DNA from: Oscarella lobularis
Lineage: Eukaryota; Porifera; Homoscleromorpha; Homosclerophorida; Oscarellidae
Reading direction: 5' to 3'
DNA: 64,000 nt
Assembly (NCBI RefSeq): GCF_947507565.1
Contig: NC_089190.1
Coordinates: forward strand, 1,550,001 to 1,614,000
Part shown: piece by piece, positions 1 to 15,000 of the stretch
How the letters are laid out: each line of letters begins with the position of its first letter
Numbering within the stretch: position 1 is the stretch's first letter
Translations under genes and position numbers: made by a program
Notes under the pieces: generated by a model
Databases searched by the model: none
Told to the model about the DNA's origin: nothing
Seen by the model: only the letters and a program-made list of their open reading frames with translations

Positions 1-3000
1 TCGCCTTATGTCGACACGGTTGAACTTCAGGCGATTCTTCGGTCGATAACTTACGACAATACCAAAGAAGAGCCTTCGACGGTCGAACGGACCATATCTT
101 TTGCTATCAAGGATGGCCCCCGGCATGATTCCGCTATCGTCTATAGCTACATTCAAGTGGAACTGGTGAACGATCAGCCTGATGTTTTGCTCAACTATAT
201 GGTTGACTATTACGAGGGAAACGGATCCGTGCTAGTTGCCCCGACTCTGCGATTGATTGACCACGATAACGACTATGCTATGGAAGCGATCATTCGACTT
301 CAATCGGCCGTCAAAGAGGATATGGAAATGCTGGACGTTTACGTGGCCGACACGCCAGAAATTTCAAAAATGTACGACATGGCGAATTGTACGCTGAAAC
401 TCTGGGGAAAAGCGACCGTTGCCACGTACGAACGAATTTTGCGCAACGTCACGTACGAACACAAGGGCCAAGAAGATCCCACACCCGGACCGCGAGTCGT
501 GACGTTCACCGTGTCCGACGGCGCGGCGACGTCGGCTCCCGCATCGTCGTTCATCTTTTTCCAAGCCGTAAACGACGCCCCTGTGCTCGATCTAAACGGA
601 CCGGCAGAACTAGGTATCGACTTCGAGATCTCGTATGCGGAAGGCATGGCAGCTTCTGTTCTGACGGAGTCTACCGCAACTTTGATTGACGTCGACAGTT
701 CAACGCTCGCGTATTTGAAGGCGACTCTCGTTGGAAACTTGAACGGTGACGACGAATATTTGAATGTCGATTTGACGTCAATGCCTTCGCTGAGCCCAAC
801 TTACGTCGCTGGTGTACTCAAAATTGTGCCGTCGGGATCAGGATCGTCGATCGCCGACTTCCAGATGGCTCTTCGAAAAATCACTTACGAAAACAAAGCC
901 GACGAATTTTCCGGCGCAGAACGTACCGTAGATTTCGTCGCCAACGACGGATACTTGAGCAGCCGTGTGGCGACGACTCGCATCGTTTTGAAAGAAATAA
1001 ACGATCGTCCCTACATATCTCTATACGGCAACGGCACGACCAACCACACGACTGTTTTTGTAGATAGCAAGCCGGCTATCAATGTTCTACCGCCGTCGAG
1101 CGTATCTGTTTCTGATCCGGACAGTGCGGCAACTGTAGTGTTGGTGCGGTTAGTTTTGCAGAATTTCGAAGACGATAGTCTGGAGAAGCTCACTTTTCCG
1201 TCTGATGGGACGTCGTCAATTACGAAAACTTTGAGTGAAATTCAGTACGAAATAGCGTTCTCGCCTGGTCTGTTTTTGACCACCGCCGAAGCCTTTTTGC
1301 AAGGAATCATGTACGATAATATGATCGATGAGCCGAATCCTGCTCAACCGAGAACGATTCTAATATCGGTTACCGACGGAACTGTTTCAAGCAATCACAT
1401 TACTGTACACGTCGACATACGCCTTTTCAATGATCACCGACCCATCTTCAGTCCGTTGGACTACGCCGTCGTCGTGCCGGAAAATAAAAATTCGCACACC
1501 ATCCTGACGGTGTTTGCTACCGACATGGACGACGGAGACGACGGCAAATTTCTCTTTTCCTTTGTCAACGGCAACGATGAAGGACACTTCTCTATTGACT
1601 CTTCGACGGGCGAGATAGCGACAACAACGACCCTAGACAGAGAAGAAATTTCCTGGTATCGACTGGTTGTTAGAGCCACGGACTTGGGCGTGCCGTCCAT
1701 GTCGTCGGACGCCGGCGTAAATATCACGGTTAGCGATGTCAATGACGTTGTGCCTCGCTTTGTCAACGACGCTGTCTACGCAGCCAACGTTTCTGAAAAT
1801 TCGCGAATCGGATTCACTGTGTTTAATTTCAGCGCCGTCGACGGCGACAGAGCCGATACCAACAACGCTCGCATATCGTACGCAATCGTCGGCGGTAACT
1901 CGCGCGGCGATTTCCACATTCCAGACGCGAGTGTCGGCGTCGTGACCGTCGCCAATCGTCTGGACGTTGACGGCTCCAACGGCCAAGTTGATTACACGTT
2001 GCTCATAGCGGCATTTGATCACGGCGTCCCGAGTTTGAACGTGACGAGCTCGTTCACCGTCCGCGTGATGGATGTGGACGACAACTGTCCTTACTTTTCG
2101 TCGGCGCAGTACGAAACGACTGTGAGCGAAGACATTGCCTTCGGGTCAACCGTTCTCACGCTTACGATTCACGACATGGATTTGACGTCAGAGAATCAGA
2201 AGTACTCTCTCAGTGCTTTCATTCCGGACGGAAAGTTTTTCATTCAACCAAGCGGTGCTATCGAATTGTTCGGCATGTTGGACCGAGAGACGAAGGACAT
2301 GTACACGTTTCCGGTCACGGTTAGAGAGAGTCCGGGCGGGAACTGTTTGAACGTGACAAACGTCGTCATTCGAGTCAGCGACGTAAACGACAATAAGCCG
2401 TGCTTCAACCTATCGTCATACGTCTTCATGCTTGACGAAAACGTCGGCGGCGAGCACGTCGTCGCCGTTGTCGGTGCGACGGACGCCGATATTGGATCAA
2501 ACGCCGAAATCACGTATTCAATATGGCCAATGTCTGTCCCGTTCGAAATTCACTCAATGACGGGAGTCATATCGCCGTCCGGTATGATCGACCGCGAAGT
2601 GACAGACAAATACGATTTCTACGTCGTAGCGACGGATGGCGGGCGTCCAGCAATGTCGTGCAATTCGACGATCACCGTTAGCATCAACGACTTGAACGAC
2701 AACCCGCCCATTTTTACACATCCTATTTACTGGGACTCCGTTTCTGAAAACGTTCTTGGGCAACTGGTTACTGTGCCCCACGCTGACGATGCCGATGCTA
2801 CGTCGCCTTTCAACGTTGTATCGTATTCACTTGGACCCGGTCCTGATAGCGCTGCTTTCAGTATAGACAGCCAGACCGGTGTTGTTACTATTCTGACAGA
2901 ATTTGACTACGAGGTACAATGCAGGTATAACGTTACGATCATTGCAACAGACGGCGGTGGCCTAACTGATACTGCCTTCCTTGTCGTCACTGTAACGAAC

Positions 3001-6000
3001 GAAAACGAACATGCGCCGATTATTCTTGTAGACGACACTACGATTCGCGTGAACGAGAGCGAAGCGATTGGATCTCCTCTACTCGCTCTCAGCGCCGTCG
3101 ATTCTGACGGCGGATGCCACGGCGACGCGCACAGCGACGATAACATTACGTTTACCTTGGAGATCAACCCGGACAATGTGTTCAACTTGGATGACAACGT
3201 GATTCGTCTTCGAAAATCTTTAGACCATGAATCTCGTGTTTGGTACGACCTCGTCGTGAAGGCGACCGACGAAGGCGGCAGATACTCACTGTTAAATGTG
3301 ACAGTTGAAGTGGTGAACGAAAACGACGTCGCTCCAGCGTTTGACAAGAATCTCTACTTAGGTTCTGTGACGGAAGGAGTTTCAATGGGAGTGTTTGTGT
3401 TCACCGCTACTGCTGTGGATAACGACGCTCCTCCGTTTGACGCATTCAGCTTTGAATTGTCCGGAGACGACTCAACTTACTTCAGCATTTCGGACGTTGG
3501 TATCGTCGTCGTCGCCGCTCCTATTGATTTCGAAGTAACAGGACCCAGTCTGGACTTCTCTGTTGTCGCCGACGACGGCGTTCATCGGGTTCTCGCTCCG
3601 GCTCACGTTGTCGTAAAGGATCTAAACGACGAAAAACCTGTTGTCACCATGCCGCCCGTTTCCGCCGCGCCAATAGACGGACCCTCCGACGTTTTGGAAG
3701 ACGTTGTCGTTGACGATCCGGACACGGATACGGACGATATTGTCAATGCTACCGTGCGCTTAACCATGCCGCCGTGCATCTCCGATATAATTCGTAACAC
3801 GACGTACGGCACGCCTACTCACACGAGCCACTTTGGAAAATGCGGACTGGGAAACGGCGTCGATTTGACGAGCGAGATGTTGGATTTTGTGGGCGAGACC
3901 TATCCCGGCTATGGCTATCTTTTCACCGGCGAAACGTACGGCCGCGTTTTGTCGTCGCTTCTGCCGTCACCGATTGCCAATAACTTCCTCTTTACGGTCT
4001 GTTTTGGCATGAAGCCGCACACTGGTGGACCGGTCTTGGAGGCAATCTATTCGATGAACGAGACGCTTTTCAGCATCGAAATTACACGAGACGTACTCAC
4101 GTTTGAATACGAGTCGTCGTCTGGAACGCAAAAGGTCGTCGTTGCGCTATGGAGCGCCGTCGACGACGACGCTCTACACACGATCGTTCTCGAGGTTTCG
4201 TATCCACGAGTCACTGTCATTCTAGACGGACATCGTCACGCCGCTGCGATGATGGGCTCTCCTATGATTGTTACTAAACCAGAAATGATGCTTGTCGGCA
4301 ACGTTTTGTCACTGAACTCGCTTGGCTTCGTGGGTTATCTCAAATCGGCGACTCTTCGTAGCGGATTTGCTAACATGCTCCCATCCTATTCGACTCCGAT
4401 GAACGGTCTTTCGCCAAGTGCGACCGGCTACGCGTTTGATGAGACGCAGCGCCAGTTTGCTCTCGTGTCACCGGCTCTTCTCCCGCATTCGATAGGCGAG
4501 AGCTTTTCCGTTTACCTTCGATTCAAACTCAGTGCGGCCGACGATGGTTACTTCTTCGCCAAGTTGGACAATCAGGACGTATTTACGCATCCCTACGGTA
4601 TTTCCTACGAAGCCCAGAGAAAGCAATTGTGGTTTGAATATCTGCATTCGGCATCGAAGACGCGAGACGCTCATGTGATTTTCCCGTCGCTGTCTCTCGA
4701 TGACGGCAATTGGCACACACTACTTTTAACCGTTGAAGGACTGAACGCTAAGATTTATCTTGACGGTAGTGAAGTTGCGCAATTTACTTTGGATGGATTG
4801 ATCAACGACGCCGATGCGGCCGACAGTCTTTCTATCGGCTCCGGATCAGACGGCACCAGCACGAAAAATAGCGACTACTTGAATGGAGAAATTTCGTCGT
4901 TTATTATTGTTTCTTACGTAATCGATCCCAGCACTCTCTCCTGCTTCTTGTCCGGCTGCAACTCGTCAGATCAATGTATCGGCGACTGCTGGAGAGCCAA
5001 CGGCACGTGCTGTCTTCCTGAAAGCGAGCGATGCAATTACGACATGCTAAAGTATCGCCAGTGCGGAATTTCGAATGCGACAGACCTTTTGATCAGTTCT
5101 GGCGCTTCCAAGTCTGCGTCTGGCTTTGTGAGATTTAACGGCGTTAGCGACATGTACGACTCACATGTCGTATTTGCAGACACGACCGATTTTGTTGTAT
5201 CAGTTTGGCTGATGAGCAGTAGCGGCGGTACAGTTACGGGCATAAGTGGAAGCCTATTTATACACGTATCCGACGATGATGTGATGTTGCTGGTGGATGA
5301 CGGGAGAAGCATTTCTCTATCTACTTCGCTGCTGGACGGTATGTGGCATCACGTAGCGGTCGTCGTCTCGTCGAGCAAAGTGTGGCTAGTCGTCGACGGA
5401 ATGCTAGCAGATGAATACGATCTGGGAGCAAATCCTATAACTCTTAGTTCTGGTCTAATGACCGTTGGTGCTAGAACTGCATCTGGCGGCGGAATAGTTG
5501 AGCATTTCAGCGGAAAACTTCGTGGCCTTGCCGCAATTTTGCACTCAGTCGACCTCTATCAGATACAGTGTCTCTCCGACTGTCGCGAATATTTTCTCTA
5601 CGACAAGAAGGCCTTCCCATTCGGAGCTGTCAATGTGTGGCCGACATCGACCTTAGACGGTGAAACACTGACACCGGACGTTTGCACATCGTCCGGATCG
5701 TTCATTTTCCGCGGCACAGCATCGACGGCAAACTACACGACCGCCTTGGCAAGCATCCAGTTCGTTAGCCTCTTTATGCCAATTCCGACTTCATGCAATA
5801 GAAGCGTTACGGTGACCGCTTCCGACGGTGTTCAAGTTAGCGTCCCGACAGAGGCCGACATCGATGTTGCCTATCCCAATACAGTCGCGGCCGTGCTCGA
5901 TCTTGACGCGTCGGATCAAGATTCGCTTGACTACGATACCTCGCTCACCGAAGGCATGCCCAGTGTCAAGATTGTTTCCGCCACGCCGTCGCTTGTCGAC

Positions 6001-9000
6001 GAAACGGACAACGAACAATCGCTAGTCTCTGACATTACCGTGACGCTTTCGACGGTCATCGAACAAGAGGAGATCAACTATGTAGGTCCAGTAATCGCTT
6101 CAATCAATGTCGTCGTTTTGAGTCCAACTGTTCTCGTTTTGGATGGACCCGCGCCCTATGCCGACTTCCTCAACGCCTTGCAGGGTCTCGTTTACGTCAA
6201 CAAGGAATCGGAACCGGCTGTCGTGGTTCGCACGGTGTCTTTTGTTGTTCAGGACGGTCCGTTCTGCAGCGATCCCGTCTATACGAGAATCGCGATCATT
6301 CCGAGAAACGACAACGCGCCCGTGATACATCTGGATTCGCCCCAACGCGACTACGTCACTTCGTATGTCGAAGAAACAGCGGGAAGTCAAATAGTGAATA
6401 ATATCAGCATCACGGACACCGATCGCGGGGCATTGCAATTGAGAAACTTGACTATTAGACTCATAACCATTTACGAAGGAGACGAGCTCACTTGGTCTCC
6501 TGCGATGCCAGTGGAACCGGTCGTCGGACGTCACACTGACCACGAAATTGTTTTGGAAGGTGCTTACAACTTCGCCGTGTACGAACAAGCGGTGAAGAGA
6601 GTCGTGTTTCGAAGTACGGCAGACGAGCCAGCTAGCGGAGTTCGTACGATCATGGTTGTCGGCTGCGACGGGGCTCACTGCAGTTCGCCGGCGTTTGCGA
6701 CAGTGAACATACTGTTTGAAAACGATCACCCAGCAATCGCTTATCTAGGCAACGGCACGACCGATCGAAACGTGGTATATACAGAAGGTGGAAACTTCGT
6801 CTATTTCTCCGACAATGCTCGCATCGTAGACGCAGATCGCGAACAGGAGACGATTGATCGCATCATTGTGCAAGTTTGGAATGCTCACGCCGGCGACGAA
6901 ATTCGCAATCTGTCGTCGGTTCCGTCGACCGTTCGTTTGAACCGCATCTCAAACAGCCACGTCGAATTGATCGGTCCAGCCAATCGAAGCGATTTTGTGC
7001 TCGCCTTGGACCCTTGTGCGTATCGCGACGTGGCGCTCGAGCCTGAGAATCTTCTTCGTCGAATTGACGTGACCATCGTCGACGGTTCACTCAATTCGAC
7101 GTCGCGCGTCTACGTGACAATCGTGCCGGTCGACGACAGCAATCCTCGCTTCGATCCGGCATCTTATTCGGCGTCCGTTGTAGAAAACACGCCGCCAGGC
7201 GTATCCATCGTTCAACTGTTTACGACTGACGACGATCGATTCACGTCGTCGCCTCCGCCTCTTTTCAGCCTGATGGACGATTTTGACGGTCGCTTTACAA
7301 TCGATTCTAACGGAACGATATTTACCGGCAATACGTCAATCGATCGCGAGCTGCAAACGCAGTACAATTTGGTGGCAGTGCTCTTGGACTCAAGCGAAGG
7401 CTCTGGAGCCGGCTCGTCAATAGCGACGTCTTCGGTGCGAATCCGGGTGGACGACGTGAACGATAATCCTGTCACTTTCACTCGCGACTTTTACCGAGAC
7501 ATACGCGAAGATGCTCCAATCGATCAATTTGTTGTACGGCTAATGGCCTCTGACGCCGACGGTCTCTCGAACTACAGAACTTTTATTGACCCTAACGCCG
7601 TCGGACTTCCATTTGTCGAAAGAAACAAAGCACTTTTTGTCAGCGACGCCTTGGACTACGAAACGGTCAAAATGTACAATTTTACCGTTTTTGTCGAAGA
7701 CTTGGATGTTCCGAGTCACACCGATAGCACACAAGTCATCATAACGATATTGGACGCCGACGATAATCCCGTCTATGTCGACGACGTGAACGATCGCGTC
7801 GTTCTTCTTGATCCCTCCGATTCTGTACGCATCGCACCAAATGCTACGCTTCACGATATGGACGAGGTTGTCACCATCAATGAAGTACGCGCTTGGATCA
7901 CGTCGCAGCCTCACTTTTCAACCGAATCGATTTCCGTCGCACTGCCGGCGGGAACTGCCGTGCGAGCGTCGTACAGTGACAGGCGACGCAATCTTCTTCT
8001 CTCCGGTGGAGCGAGTGCAAGCGAATACGAGACTATTATACGCTCGTTGAGCTACGTAGACAATGCGACCAATTTGGCCGACGTCAATCGTACCGTATCG
8101 CTATCCGTCGCCTCTACGACGTCAACGGCCAATGCGACGCTACCGCGAGAAATTCTAGTGGAAGTTAAAATTTTCAACGATGAAGCGCCTTCGATTGATC
8201 TCGACAAGCGCAACTTTTCTGCCTCGGACTACTCCGGCGTCGATCCGGACTTATTCTCCGGCGATATCGTTAACGAAGAGTCGTCTTTCTTTACTCGATT
8301 CGTTGAAGACGGCAAACCTGTTGCCATAGCGCACAGTTCTGTTGCTATTACAGATCCGGATGCATCTGCAATCGTCGCCGAACTCGTCGTCGCTGTGACT
8401 GACCCCGAGGACGGTATGAACGAAAAATTGGCCGTTGGGAGTTTGCACGGGCTTACGGTCGACAATTCGAATCCGCACGTTCTTGTCGTTTCCGGCGAAG
8501 CGAGTCCTTCCATTTACGAAGCCGTCGTTCAATCGGTGACGTACGAAAATACGGCCGTTCAGCCGACGGGTCGCCTTCGCGTCGTCACCGTCACCGTCAA
8601 TGATGGTCGACACACGTCCGCACCTGCTTTTGCCTACATCGAGCTTGTCAACGTAAACGATGATCCTGTTCTGACAGTGGGAGACGGCGGCGCTATGGAC
8701 TTTATGACGACTTACACCGAAGGCAGTGGCCCTGGCGTAATTGTCTCTCAAGATTTGAGTATCACAGGTACGTGTGCAGGAGTAATTATTTCAAATAGTA
8801 CATTTTATCGTCGTTTTAGATATTGATAGTGTTACAATTGAATCGGCGCATATCTTCATTGAACAGGCTCATGACGGAGATGACGAAGTATTAGCGGTGA
8901 CGACCAGTGGTAGCATCACTCTCCATTCGTCGAGCACCCACGATTTTCTAACTCTCTCTGGCATTGCAAGCCTGGGTAGTTACGAATCCGTGCTCAAAAC

Positions 9001-12000
9001 GCTTACTTACGAACACAAGGGGTACGATCATCATTTCACTGTTTGTCATGCAACTCAAAGGTGTTCTGTTCATATTTTTCTAGATTGGGAGATCCGCAGA
9101 CTTTGCCTCGTGTCGTTCGTCTCACTGTCAACGATGGGTCTAGCACTTCTAACATAGCCACCGTGTATATCGACTTTTCCGCCGTCAACGATCCTCCGCG
9201 CGTCGACCTCAACGGTCCATTTGCGCCGGGTATCGATTACACCGTCGATTTCTACGAAGGAAGTGCCGGCGTCGGAATCGCCAGCATCAATGCGACTATC
9301 TACGATCCGGACAGCGTCAACATCAGCTGGGCGTCGGTCGAAATAGAGGGCCTTCTCGACACGTATCCCGTTGAACACATATACGGCAACGTGGGAGCGG
9401 AGAACAATTCGGCTTTGGGCGGCAACAGTCAGTCAATCAAAATTTCGGGCGAAGCGTCTTTGGCCGAATACCGCTGGCGCTCGCTCGACTTGAAATATGT
9501 CAACGTGAAAGACGAACCGACGCCGGGAATTCGCACCGTTTCTGTCTACGTTTATGATGACGACGGAGCCAAGAGCCCTCTGGCGACGACGAACATTACC
9601 ATTGTCGCTGTAAATGATTATTCTCCAGTTTTTGACTTTGCGATGTTTGCCGGATCGATAGAGGAAGGCGACGCTCTCAACCGGCCCGTCGTTACCGTCA
9701 GCGCGACAGACGCCGATCAGTACGGCGACGATCAAATCACCTATTCCATTCAAGGCGGCAGCAGTCTTTTTAAAATCGATTCAATGACGGGAGAGATTAC
9801 CACGGCGGGAGCACTTGATTACGACGTTCAGGGTGGCCACGAGCATTATCTCACAGTCGTCGCACACGATCACGAAGGCCAATCAAATTCGAGAAGCGGC
9901 ACGGCAGATGTTCATATTACCGTCATCGACGTCAACGATAACGCGCCGCTCTTCCGTCAATCTGAATGGAGAACGACGAAGAGGGAAGACATCGCGTCCG
10001 GTGGCTTGATCGTCACCGTGGAAGCCACTGACAGGGATTCAAACGAAAATGCTCACATTACTTACAGCATTGACAGGTCCGGTTCGGGTTCGGGTTCGGG
10101 TTCGGGTTCTGGCTCCTTTATTCCATTTGAGATCGATTCAAGTACGGGTGAAGTCACAACAACGAGAGATTTAGACTTCGAGATGGGCGATGTGGAATAC
10201 GATTTCACAGTGACGGCAACAGATGGCGGCGATCCGGCGTTATCATCGACGGCTCAAATTTACGTCACTATCGAAAACGTCAACGACAACAGTCCAATTT
10301 TTGACCAATCTTCCTATTCTGAGTCAGTGTCAGAAGGTGCCGCCATGAATACGGTTGTAGTCACAGTGAGCGCTTCGGATGCAGACTCCGGAACGTTAGG
10401 AGACCTCAGATACGAATTGGTCAATGCTGATATGTTGCCGTTTGACGTGAAAACGCAGTCGGACGGTCTTTCGGCACAGATTTTCGTCAGCGGTCCTCTG
10501 GATTACGAAACTACAGCTCAGTACTCGTTTAAGATCGCCGCTATCGACGGCGGCATGCCCGCGCGAAGCAGCGAGGCTCTCGTAGATATTTCCGTAACGG
10601 ACGAGAACGATAATTCGCCTGTTTTCCAGCAGGAAATCTACACCATGACGGTTTCTGAACTGATAGAACAAGATCAAGTTATTCTAACCATTCGTGCCCT
10701 CGATGATGACGAGCTCGACGTTGTTACGTATTCTCTATCTGGCCCGGCCGACTTGTTCGCCGTAGATTCGTCGACTGGCGATGTTCGAATTGCCGGTGCT
10801 TTAGACTACGAAACGACTTCACTGCACGAATTTTCCGCCATCGCTTCGGACGGCGTGAACACCGATACGACTATTATTCGAGTTGGAGTGACGAACGAGA
10901 ACGACGAATCGCCAACGTTCGGCTCCGACGTCTACTCGACGAACGTGTCGGAGAACGCTTCGATCGGCTCTCACGTTATCGTCGTTAGTGCCGTCGACAA
11001 AGACGCCGGAGCGTACGGCAACGTGACGTATCGAATTACCGCCGGAAACGACATGGGACATTTTGAGATTCATTCCACGAGCGGCGAGATCAGCGTGAAA
11101 ACGTCGTTGAATTTCGAAGCGAAGAGACTGTTCCGGTTGACCGTCGTGGCAGAGGACGGCGGCGATCCTCCGAGAAACGGGAGCACTTCGGTCGTCATAC
11201 GAGTTACCAACGTCAATGACATTCTACCGAAAATAGTTCTCCCTACGACGGCATTTGATTTTGTGGAAGACGGCGCTCCTATTTCCATTGGCGCTGGCGC
11301 GACGGTCACCGACGAAGACGGCGACAATATCGTCCGCGCGGTCTTTCAACTCGACGCGCCACCCAACGATGCCGTTGTCGATCAAAATATGCGTGAACGT
11401 TTGACAATCGACGCAAGTGGCTCTCCTCAATTGGCCGTCGTCTACAGTTCGTCGCATCAAACCATCACCGTGACGGGATCGGCGTCGCCTGACGTGTACG
11501 AAGCCGTCGTGGCGTCGCTGATGTACGAGAACACGTTCGACGAACCGCCGCCCGGCCGACGAAACGTCTCCGTCATCGTTTACGACAGTCTTCACGAAGG
11601 AAATGCGATGGCGACCGTCAACGTTACGCTTCGGGACGATCACTTGCCGCAGCTGACGGCAGTTCGAACGACTTTTGCTTTCAACGAATCGGGCTCCGCC
11701 GTCGACGTTGGTGCCCAAATTGGACTAGCCGTGCAAGACGGCGACCGCGCTCCGCACAATCGTTATCGACAGCTCCGCGTGTCGTTTCCGTTGCTTCCAG
11801 ACGGTTTGGCCGAGGGGCTGAGCTTTGATCTGACGGGAAGTACTCTATCGGCAGCCGACAAAGACGGCACTCTTCTAAGCGGCAATGCGAGCGTTTCGAG
11901 CTCTTTGTACTTGGAATCGAACGATCCCGTCGACGCGGAGGAATTCTTGCGCGTCTTCCGCACTATATTCTACGACAACAGCAAAGACGAGCCGACGCCC

Positions 12001-15000
12001 GGCACTCGCGAATTCAACGTGACCGTACACACGGGCGACGTCGTTTCCAACGCTCTTCGTATTCTCGTCGACGTTGTGACGGCGAACGACAACGCGCCGA
12101 TTGTTTCCGTCAGCAATTCGTCTATTCATCAATATGTCGAAGAATCGGGCTATCTCGACGTCGGCAAGTTGGCCGGATTCGTCGTGTCGGATAAAGACGA
12201 TTCAGCATCTCACGCAATCAACTCGGCATCTGTTATTCTGATCGATGCAAAGGACGGCAACGACGAAAAAATCGACGTGACGCCTATGAACGGAATTACA
12301 ATCGTCCCTGCAATGAATGCTCTTACGTTGGTTGGGCCTGCACCGGCTTCGTCTTTCCAGGCGGCACTTGCAACGCTTCGCTATCGAAATCTCCAATCAG
12401 AACCGGCTGCTGGATTAAGGAACGTCAGCGTGTCTGTCGAGGACGGCATTCATCTTTCAAACACGGTGACGATACAGATCGACGTTGTTTTGATAGACGA
12501 CAGCCCGCTGCTAATGACGACGAACGGCAATAGGCTGTCACACGTGCAGAATGCCGACGATCCTTTAGACGTTGCCGGAGAAGCCGAGCTGAATTTGATT
12601 GATGTCGACGTTGGAAGTCGAGTGTCTGAAATTGTTATCGAGCTAGTAAACGCCAGTGCTTTTGAGTCCGTCTCGTTGACGGGAGTCTCTGGCGCGAATC
12701 GAATAGTGATTCCAGGACAACTGACGGCCCAAGCGAATGTACGATTTTAGCCACTTGGTGTTAATGCATATAATTATATTTTTCTGTTCTTTTAGGCGCG
12801 ATTGCAATCTCTGCAGTATTACGCCACGACTCCTCAAGGGTCAACGATTTCCAACAGAGGAGCTCGCTGCATACTCATCACGGCTACGGACGAAAAAGGA
12901 ACGCCGATCACCGTGAAAATCTATGTTGATCTAACACTGCTCAACGTCGTTTCGCCCGTGCTGACGGCACAACGACCCACCGTTCTATACAAAGAAGGCT
13001 CCGATTTAGCGAACGTCGGCATGACGGCCGGAATTGGACTAAAAGACGATGACAACAACGAACTATTCCTAATGAGAAACGGCACCGTCACCCTTACGGG
13101 CGTGCTAGATATTGGCATGGAAGAAATCAAGTTGGAAGGCCAAGTTTCGGGCAAAATAACTACGACCAGTAAGAAGAAGAAAACTTCGCAGCATCACTTT
13201 TAAATGATTATTTTTTAGTTACTTCCACGAAATTGACTCTTGTTGGCGCTGCTTTTGTGTCGGAATACCAAGACGCGTTCCGCAGCGTCGCCTATATCAA
13301 TCGGGCTGGCGAACCGACTCCCGGAAACCGGTCAATTTGCTTCCAAGTGTTCGACGGCACGTTCCACAGCAACCGACTCTGCGTCGTCGTGCAAGTATCG
13401 CTAGTCGACGACAACAACGTTACTCTGTCGTGCAGCAACTCGTCTTCGCTCATCACCTATAGGGAATCGAGTCCCGCTGCGGAGCTATTCGTTGCGCCTA
13501 CGCTTCAACTCGCCGACATAGACGTCGATCACTCGATCGTTTCCGCCGTCGTTGAACTGTACGGCCACAAAGGCAACTACGAGAAAATTGCTATTGATAT
13601 CGCATCGAGTCCGTACAAGGGAATATCTGTACAATCGTCGATGGACTCGACTAGAATTGATTTGCAAGGAAGCGGAAAGGACGTCAACTATGAATCCCTT
13701 CTGCGAATGTTAACGTATAAGAACACGGCGTCGGAGCCAACAGAGGGAACTCGTCATGTGAGCATCTCCGTCAGCGACGGACGACGAGACGTCACCTGCG
13801 TCGTCTCCATAGAGATCATTCTTGTGAACGACAACGTTCCCGAAGTTGATTTGAACGGTCCTTTGGTGGCTGGCATTGACTTTTCCGTCGATGTCTTATA
13901 CAGCATGAGCGGAAATTCGGCTAAAATTGCCGCTGATGCGGCGACGGTGACCGATGCTGACGGCACGATTGAGCAGGTCGACGTTGTGATTTACGACGGC
14001 GAATCGACCGACGTTCTCGTCGTCGATTCGTGCGCGACGACGGGGCCGTGTCGAATCGACCTCTCGGGCGCATGCAACTGCTCTATGCCAGTTACTCCTC
14101 AACAGAACGACATCGTCGTTGAGTATATGAGCGACTCTTATCGATTGACTCTGTCCTCACCTATCGACTTGCCGCCGTCGCGATATTCTTCCGTGTTAGC
14201 CAACAGCGTTCGATTCCGTCCCAGTGTGACGCGACCGACAAGCGCGCGAACTCATCGGCTCGTCCAAGTCACGGCATTTGACGGCGTTAATACTAGCGTC
14301 ATGGCGACGACAGACGTGACCATTCTTCTGACTAGAAGTCCGCCAATCGTCGATTTGAACGGAATCGAGGTACACTATTTGTCTTCTAAGAGAAACTTGC
14401 AGTTATTAATTCTTTCTAGGCGACCGGTATTGACTACAGCACAACGATATCGGAAAGCGCTACGTCTGTTCGCTTGACCGCCACTTGCGGCACTCAGCTT
14501 GTCCAAGACGAATTCCTAATTTCGAAAGTGGTAGCGACTTTAGCATCAGCGCCGGACGGACTCAAGGAGCGGCTTCAAATCGACACGTCGTCTCTGAATA
14601 CCCCGCTAACAATTGTAAAAATATACAGCAAAAGAAATGTCTTTAGAGAGATAAAATCGTTTGTTCTCTTTTAGGAAAACTATAATACTTCGACTCGTTC
14701 TCTAACAATCTCCGGCATGGGAACGGCAAGCGATTATTCCGCCGTCCTCGCTGCCGGCTTGGAATACGCCAACGACAACATGAGAAGCATCTTTAGTTTT
14801 CTCGCCAGCACTGCCGATCGAACTGTGACGGTGGTCGCCTACGACACGGACGGCCTGACGAGTGCGCCAGCATCTGCTCGCATTAGCATTGATCGAACGT
14901 GTGGAAGCGTGCCGAGAGTCGTCTCGCTGAGCTCCGATTTACTATTGCTGGAAAAATGCGTTAGAGTAGTCGGTGACTTGAATATACAGTGTGGTGGCGA

